Positions 60,119 to 64,000 of a DNA stretch of 64,000 nt are shown in pieces (the first letter of the stretch is position 1; every line of letters starts with the position of its first letter). The stretch comes from Chiua virens (Eukaryota; Basidiomycota; Agaricomycetes; Boletales; Boletaceae). The notes under the pieces are model-generated. The model saw only the letters and a list, made by a program, of their open reading frames with translations, did not search any database and was not told where the DNA came from. The translations under genes were made by a program, and so were the position numbers. The stretch is from NCBI GenBank assembly GCA_019787685.1, contig JAHNUO010000021.1, positions 1-64,000 on the forward strand. Reading direction: 5' to 3'.

Positions 60119-62851
60119 GCAGTTGAATGATGGCGACTGCACGCGCTTCTTCGGGAAGCTAGCAAGGAGAAAAGAATTGGGAGCAACGTCGCAACGGAAC
60201 CAACACGAATACATACTCGCGACGAGGACCGTATGGCTTGGTCAAATTTCTCAGGGCTCACAATCATGAGCACGGGTGGGATCTCCTCTTCAGGTGGCAG
60301 TGCTTGAATGGCACTCGCTATCGACTGCAACACCTTGCTCTTCTCTGTATCCTGAGATATGAGCGATGAAACCCTGAGAAGATAAAGACATCTCGCATCA
60401 TGGTATCACTCACCGGAATGCCAGTCAACCCAGCGTGCAATTCTGCAAATGCCCCCACATGCGGTGCTAGAGCTGTTCGATTGGCACCACACAGATCCCG
60501 TAGGGCATTCGCAGCAGGGAGACAGAGTGACGGCTCGGGTAAGGCAGCGACGACATACGAGATAACGTTCATGAGAAGAGACGGCGATGACGTGGGTGTG
60601 GTCATGATAGACTGGGTAGTGAAGCATGACGCATACGTACCTTGACACAATTCATGAGTTTCGTGACATTAATAAGGATAGAAACCAGGCTTACCGGCGA
60701 GGCTATGGGCTGTACGTCGTATCCTATCCGGGCCCGTGGTTGGTAAGCGTCCTAGTACATCCGGTCCAAACAATCGAGCGATAAATTGGTTGTCCTCGGG
60801 GGGCAATGCCTCTTGGACGGACATGATGCAATGTAAAGTAGCTTCTATGTCCTAAGTAAATAACGAGTGAAATCAAATTGAAAGGGACATTAGCGGGACA
60901 TCTCACCTCCCATCCATTGGATTCCAGTCCATTGGCAAGATGTTCTTGAATGTCGTTCAAGTAATAACACAACATATCATTTCGAAGGATATAGTAGCTG
61001 TGAACTGTCAATGTTGTCGCCCACGTCGAAGCCAAGTGCATACGCGTTGATCAGAGTGTCGCCCACGTCCCTCCGATACCTAGATTCGATGAGCGATGAT
61101 TTGTGAAGACCCGAATACCGCGCACACCTGAAACTTGTCCATCTGATCTGTCCCATATTGAACTGATGTCAGCATGGGTCTTGACAACGTCAGACTACCG
61201 ACCTTTCGGCCACACACTCAATATACTTTGAGGCGGCCACGCAACCTTGCTCCTCAAGATCTTCATCAACTCGGCATACACCGCATTCACCAAGGCGAGT
61301 CGGTTATTCTCTTCTACATCTCCCGATGGGATACTGCCTCCCTCATCCTCCTCTCCCTCGTACTCCATACTCCATAGCGATTCTTGGAAGAGATACCAAA
61401 ACCCGAGCGTCATCTCGCTCTCCTCTTCATCCACACCGAAATAACCAGGCAAACCAGTGTAGCCCAGTAACAGTCAAAGGAAACCTTGTATGAGTTGTGA
61501 TCGTGTATGCTGAGAACCTGCTACCGACTGTTGTGACGTGATGTTGATGGCAAAGTACGTATTTGAATGGTCGCCGAGGGTCACGATAAGCTTGCAAAGA
61601 GAGCGGGATAGCTCAGAGGCTTCGCCGGCTGTGATGGAGACTTAAGGCGTGAGTATGGTACAAGTGAGGACGGACGACGCACATGATATACTGGACTGAA
61701 GTATTCGGGGACCCCATGTGTCAACCCAAACGAGCATTGGGGCGGTGAGCGACAAGACGCCAGCACCACCAGCCAATGAGGACTGGGTCATGATTGCCTG
61801 CAGCGCATCCGAGGCCGGCAAGAACACCTCAGGGTCAATATCAGCGTCTGGCGTTGGAGGCGTCAGCAACGAGATCAACATCGGAACAAGTGGCGTGATA
61901 TCGCTGTCACGAATCGCACCAATCAGTCTACGACTCGGATGCCACCAGATACTACTCACTTTCCGCGAAGAACAGACATCCACGCTTGTAGACATTTGAG
62001 CGCCGAGTCCAGTTCGCGGACAAGCATCCAATCTCGGGGTTGTTTGATGATCGTAACCACGGCACGTACGACGAGTGGTACTGCGTCGAGGAGCGTCTGT
62101 TGCATCCGCATTCTGACGCGAATGACCATCTCGAATGTGGAACGAAGGGACGTGCAAGATACTCACTTGCTTGGCCCAATCAGATCCGCTGTCTCCACCT
62201 CCTCTGCGACGATGGCCAGAAAATCAAGCAAGATCTCCGTAGGCGTTCCCCGACTGGACAAAAACTCGACCGTCGACACGATCCAATCTGGCCTCTCCGA
62301 CGGCGACCCCGGGGCAATTTTCAACGCCAACGACGTGATCTGAAGGTGCTCGTCAACAATAATGCGCATGCATCAAAAGGGAATCGCATTACCGCAACGA
62401 ACAGCTTGCGAAGGATGATTTTGCTCTTTCCAGAGGCGATTGAATGGGATGTGAGTTCGAGAGTCAAATCACGTAGGGATGTCGCGTTGTCAGGCGGGAA
62501 TGCATCCCTTGTGCGTGTTAATTCAACCAGCAGGACATGCATGCTCGAGAACGCACCAATCCCTGGCGATTTTGACCTGGACGGTGTGTGCACCAAAGAA
62601 CTGGACATTGACGTCCTCGTGGTTCAAAAACGGTATGACCAAGCCCCAGGCCTCGTATCGTTTTTGGACATCGAAGAGCTCTTGTTGAAGACGACGTTGG
62701 GTGTCTGATGAGCCGGCGCTCGCAGGGGACTTGCTGTATGAGCTAGGAAGAATGGAATGGGATCAGGCAAGGACAGTTTGAAGATCTGTACCTGTGCGGC
62801 TTGGACGATATCGGACTGTGTAAGTGTCGGTAGAAAGCTCGGGTTTGCCAT
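60101..62851 (-). pseudogene. mtr10: 3'-truncated MTR10/transportin-3-type importin beta
   Basis: Minus-strand gene starting MANPSFLPTLTQSDIVQAAQ at 62851. Well-ordered exons follow: FDVQKRYEAWGLVIPFLNHE, DVNVQFFGAHTVQVKIARDW (about 62570), ELTSHSIASGKSKIILRKLF (about 62430), LDFLAIVAEEVETADLIGPS (about 62190), LLDAVPLVVRAV, PGYFGVDEEESEMTLGFWYL (about 61430), RRDVGDTLINA, MNVISYVVAALPEPSLCLPA, ANALRDLCGANRTALAPHVG and VLQSIASAIQALPPEEE (about 60310). These are HEAT repeats of the karyopherin that imports SR-type RNA-binding proteins. A TGA at 61474-61476 replaces the Arg expected before the LLLGYTG segment. Homology ends at LPEEARAVAIIQLQTL (about 60115), where ABC-transporter sequence begins, so the C-terminal third is lost. 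Confidence 0.85.
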
Positions 62852-63142
62852 TGGCAAGATGTAGTAGGACTTGACAAGGGATGTGTACGATGTTGAGCGT
62901 TATAACCATCACTAATTATAATACATGCCCATTCCCACGGCAGCGCTTGCGGAAAACTGAGACCCCCACACTACCGTGGGAGTCAGGAATGACTTCCTAA
63001 TTGATCAAAATTTTGCCGCGACTGCCATGATTATTGCAAACGGCTGTAGTTAACTACCAGTTTTCGCAAGGAACATTCAGACTTTACACCCAGCCTATTC
63101 TGAAAAGTATTAGATGACACCAAAACAAAATCATCACCACGC

Positions 63143-63747
63143 TTACCAACAGAGATCATTTGGAGTGTGGTCAGGTTGCGAGGTGGGGACTACAGTGCCG
63201 CCAGAGGACCCCCGTGTCAGTGAAATTGCAAGGGAGGCTATTGCACCCAATATGCGGTTTAAAACCCCCTGGGATGATGACGCCAAACCCTTTACCTCAC
63301 TCTCAACAGTCGTCAGCCTATCCAACAGCCCACTCTCTGTAGCCTTCAGTCTTTGTGACAGGCGGTCCTCCATACTCAAAATATTTTGGCGTGAATTCTC
63401 CGCGAATTCCTCCAGTAAACTTCTATCCAGCGACCGAGTTCTTACCAGAGCAGACCGAACCACCCCAAGTTGTGATTCAAGGGTGTGAATGTCATCTTCT
63501 TGGTTCATCAGTCCCCTTTCCAAGTTGGAAACACGCTGCTCCATATTTGCCGTCGACTGACTTGGAGCTTGCACTCATACAATTTCAAGTCAATAAGAAT
63601 GGCAACAAGCTTCGCACAAGGCTTACCTGATTCTGTCCTTGCCCCGACTCCAAATGTGTCAGAGGAACCCATGCGTAAAGCTTTCGAAGTGGTGGATGTC
63701 CTGGTTAACTCCATTGTAGCAGTTATAAGGGGTGTGGGGGCCGCCAT
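63143..63747 (-). CDS. coiled-coil protein of unknown function
   Basis: Two exons (63747-63627 and 63567-63143) join through a consensus GTAAGC...AAG intron to 181 residues. After a Thr/Ser-rich start (MAAPTPLITATMELTRTSTT), residues about 50-140 form a long heptad-rich coiled coil (MEQRVSNLERGLMNQEDDIH...LLEEFAENSRQNILSMEDRL). A short hydrophobic helix follows (ILGAIASLAISL), then a Gly/Ser/Pro tail. No family is recognised. Upstream minus-strand coding (63986-63800, SRAGGVRIMGPSFVPSRLVR) with a GTGAGC donor may be a further 5' exon, in which case the gene runs off the window. Confidence 0.5.
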
Positions 63748-64000
63748 TGCAATGATTTTACAGCAAGTGGATGAGTGAAAACTTTATGAGCCATGCGGAA
63801 TGCCGAAAGGCTCACCGCTGTTCCTGATTTCCAGTTCGGGGATACATCAATGGTAGCACCATCGTACAAGAGGGTCGATTGGTTGACCCATCTGACCAAT
63901 CGTGATGGAACGAACGATGGGCCCATAATTCTAACTCCGCCTGCACGTGACAAAAAGGTAGAGGGTCGGGCAGATTGGTCATTCAAAGGGGTCGCGACTC

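Noticed and set aside
61642..62708. Plus-strand ORFs of 134-222 codons opposite the MTR10 exons
   Set aside because: They are antisense shadows of the well-supported minus-strand karyopherin exons.

Overview
This window is nuclear DNA from a filamentous basidiomycete, most likely an Agaricomycete. Its genes are split by many short introns (about 46-60 bp, GT...AG, twice GC...AG). It carries a TPR/CHAT protein of the type expanded in these fungi, a 353-residue fungal G-alpha subunit, DASH subunit Dad2, zinc-finger and RING genes, and much LTR-retrotransposon debris. There is no rRNA, tRNA, CRISPR or bacterial-type operon that I can see.

Left arm (about 1-18.9 kb), mostly intact single-copy genes: a possible small secreted peptide; a C2-like/TPR/CHAT protease-like protein; a membrane-anchored coiled-coil protein; a nicotinamide riboside kinase; a soluble fumarate reductase fused to cytochrome b5; a C2H2 zinc-finger protein; dad2 and a RING/SIM protein sharing a 125-bp divergent promoter; a decayed RIX7/NVL2 ribosome-biogenesis ATPase; and an aldo/keto reductase with a single-base frameshift.

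Transposon belt (about 19.9-36 kb): a 77-bp tandem array, three LTR families (two solo LTRs with perfect 5-bp target duplications, one nested in another LTR), a two-LTR element with a perfect 4-bp target duplication whose 3.2-kb interior has a gag-like ORF but no polymerase or integrase that I can find, a decayed conserved gene, an orphan Zn2Cys6 finger and a copia-like gag relic.

Middle (36.3-41.4 kb): a 16-17-exon gene, the most unusual object here. Eight near-identical phase-1 exons, each with its own near-identical intron, encode a tandem 22-25-residue repeat. This precedes an OrsD-like zinc-binding region and a C-terminal region resembling a tyrosine recombinase.

Right arm (45.5-64 kb): an intact G-alpha gene; a long decayed MLP1/TPR nuclear-pore gene; a decayed unknown gene; a three-exon candidate 2-oxoglutarate/Fe(II) dioxygenase of possible TET/JBP type; and a minus-strand junction joining a truncated MTR10/transportin gene to a truncated ABC transporter. 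The last gene, a coiled-coil protein, lies near the right edge. Several decayed genes carry stops where a C-to-T change of CAA, CAG or CGA is the simplest explanation.
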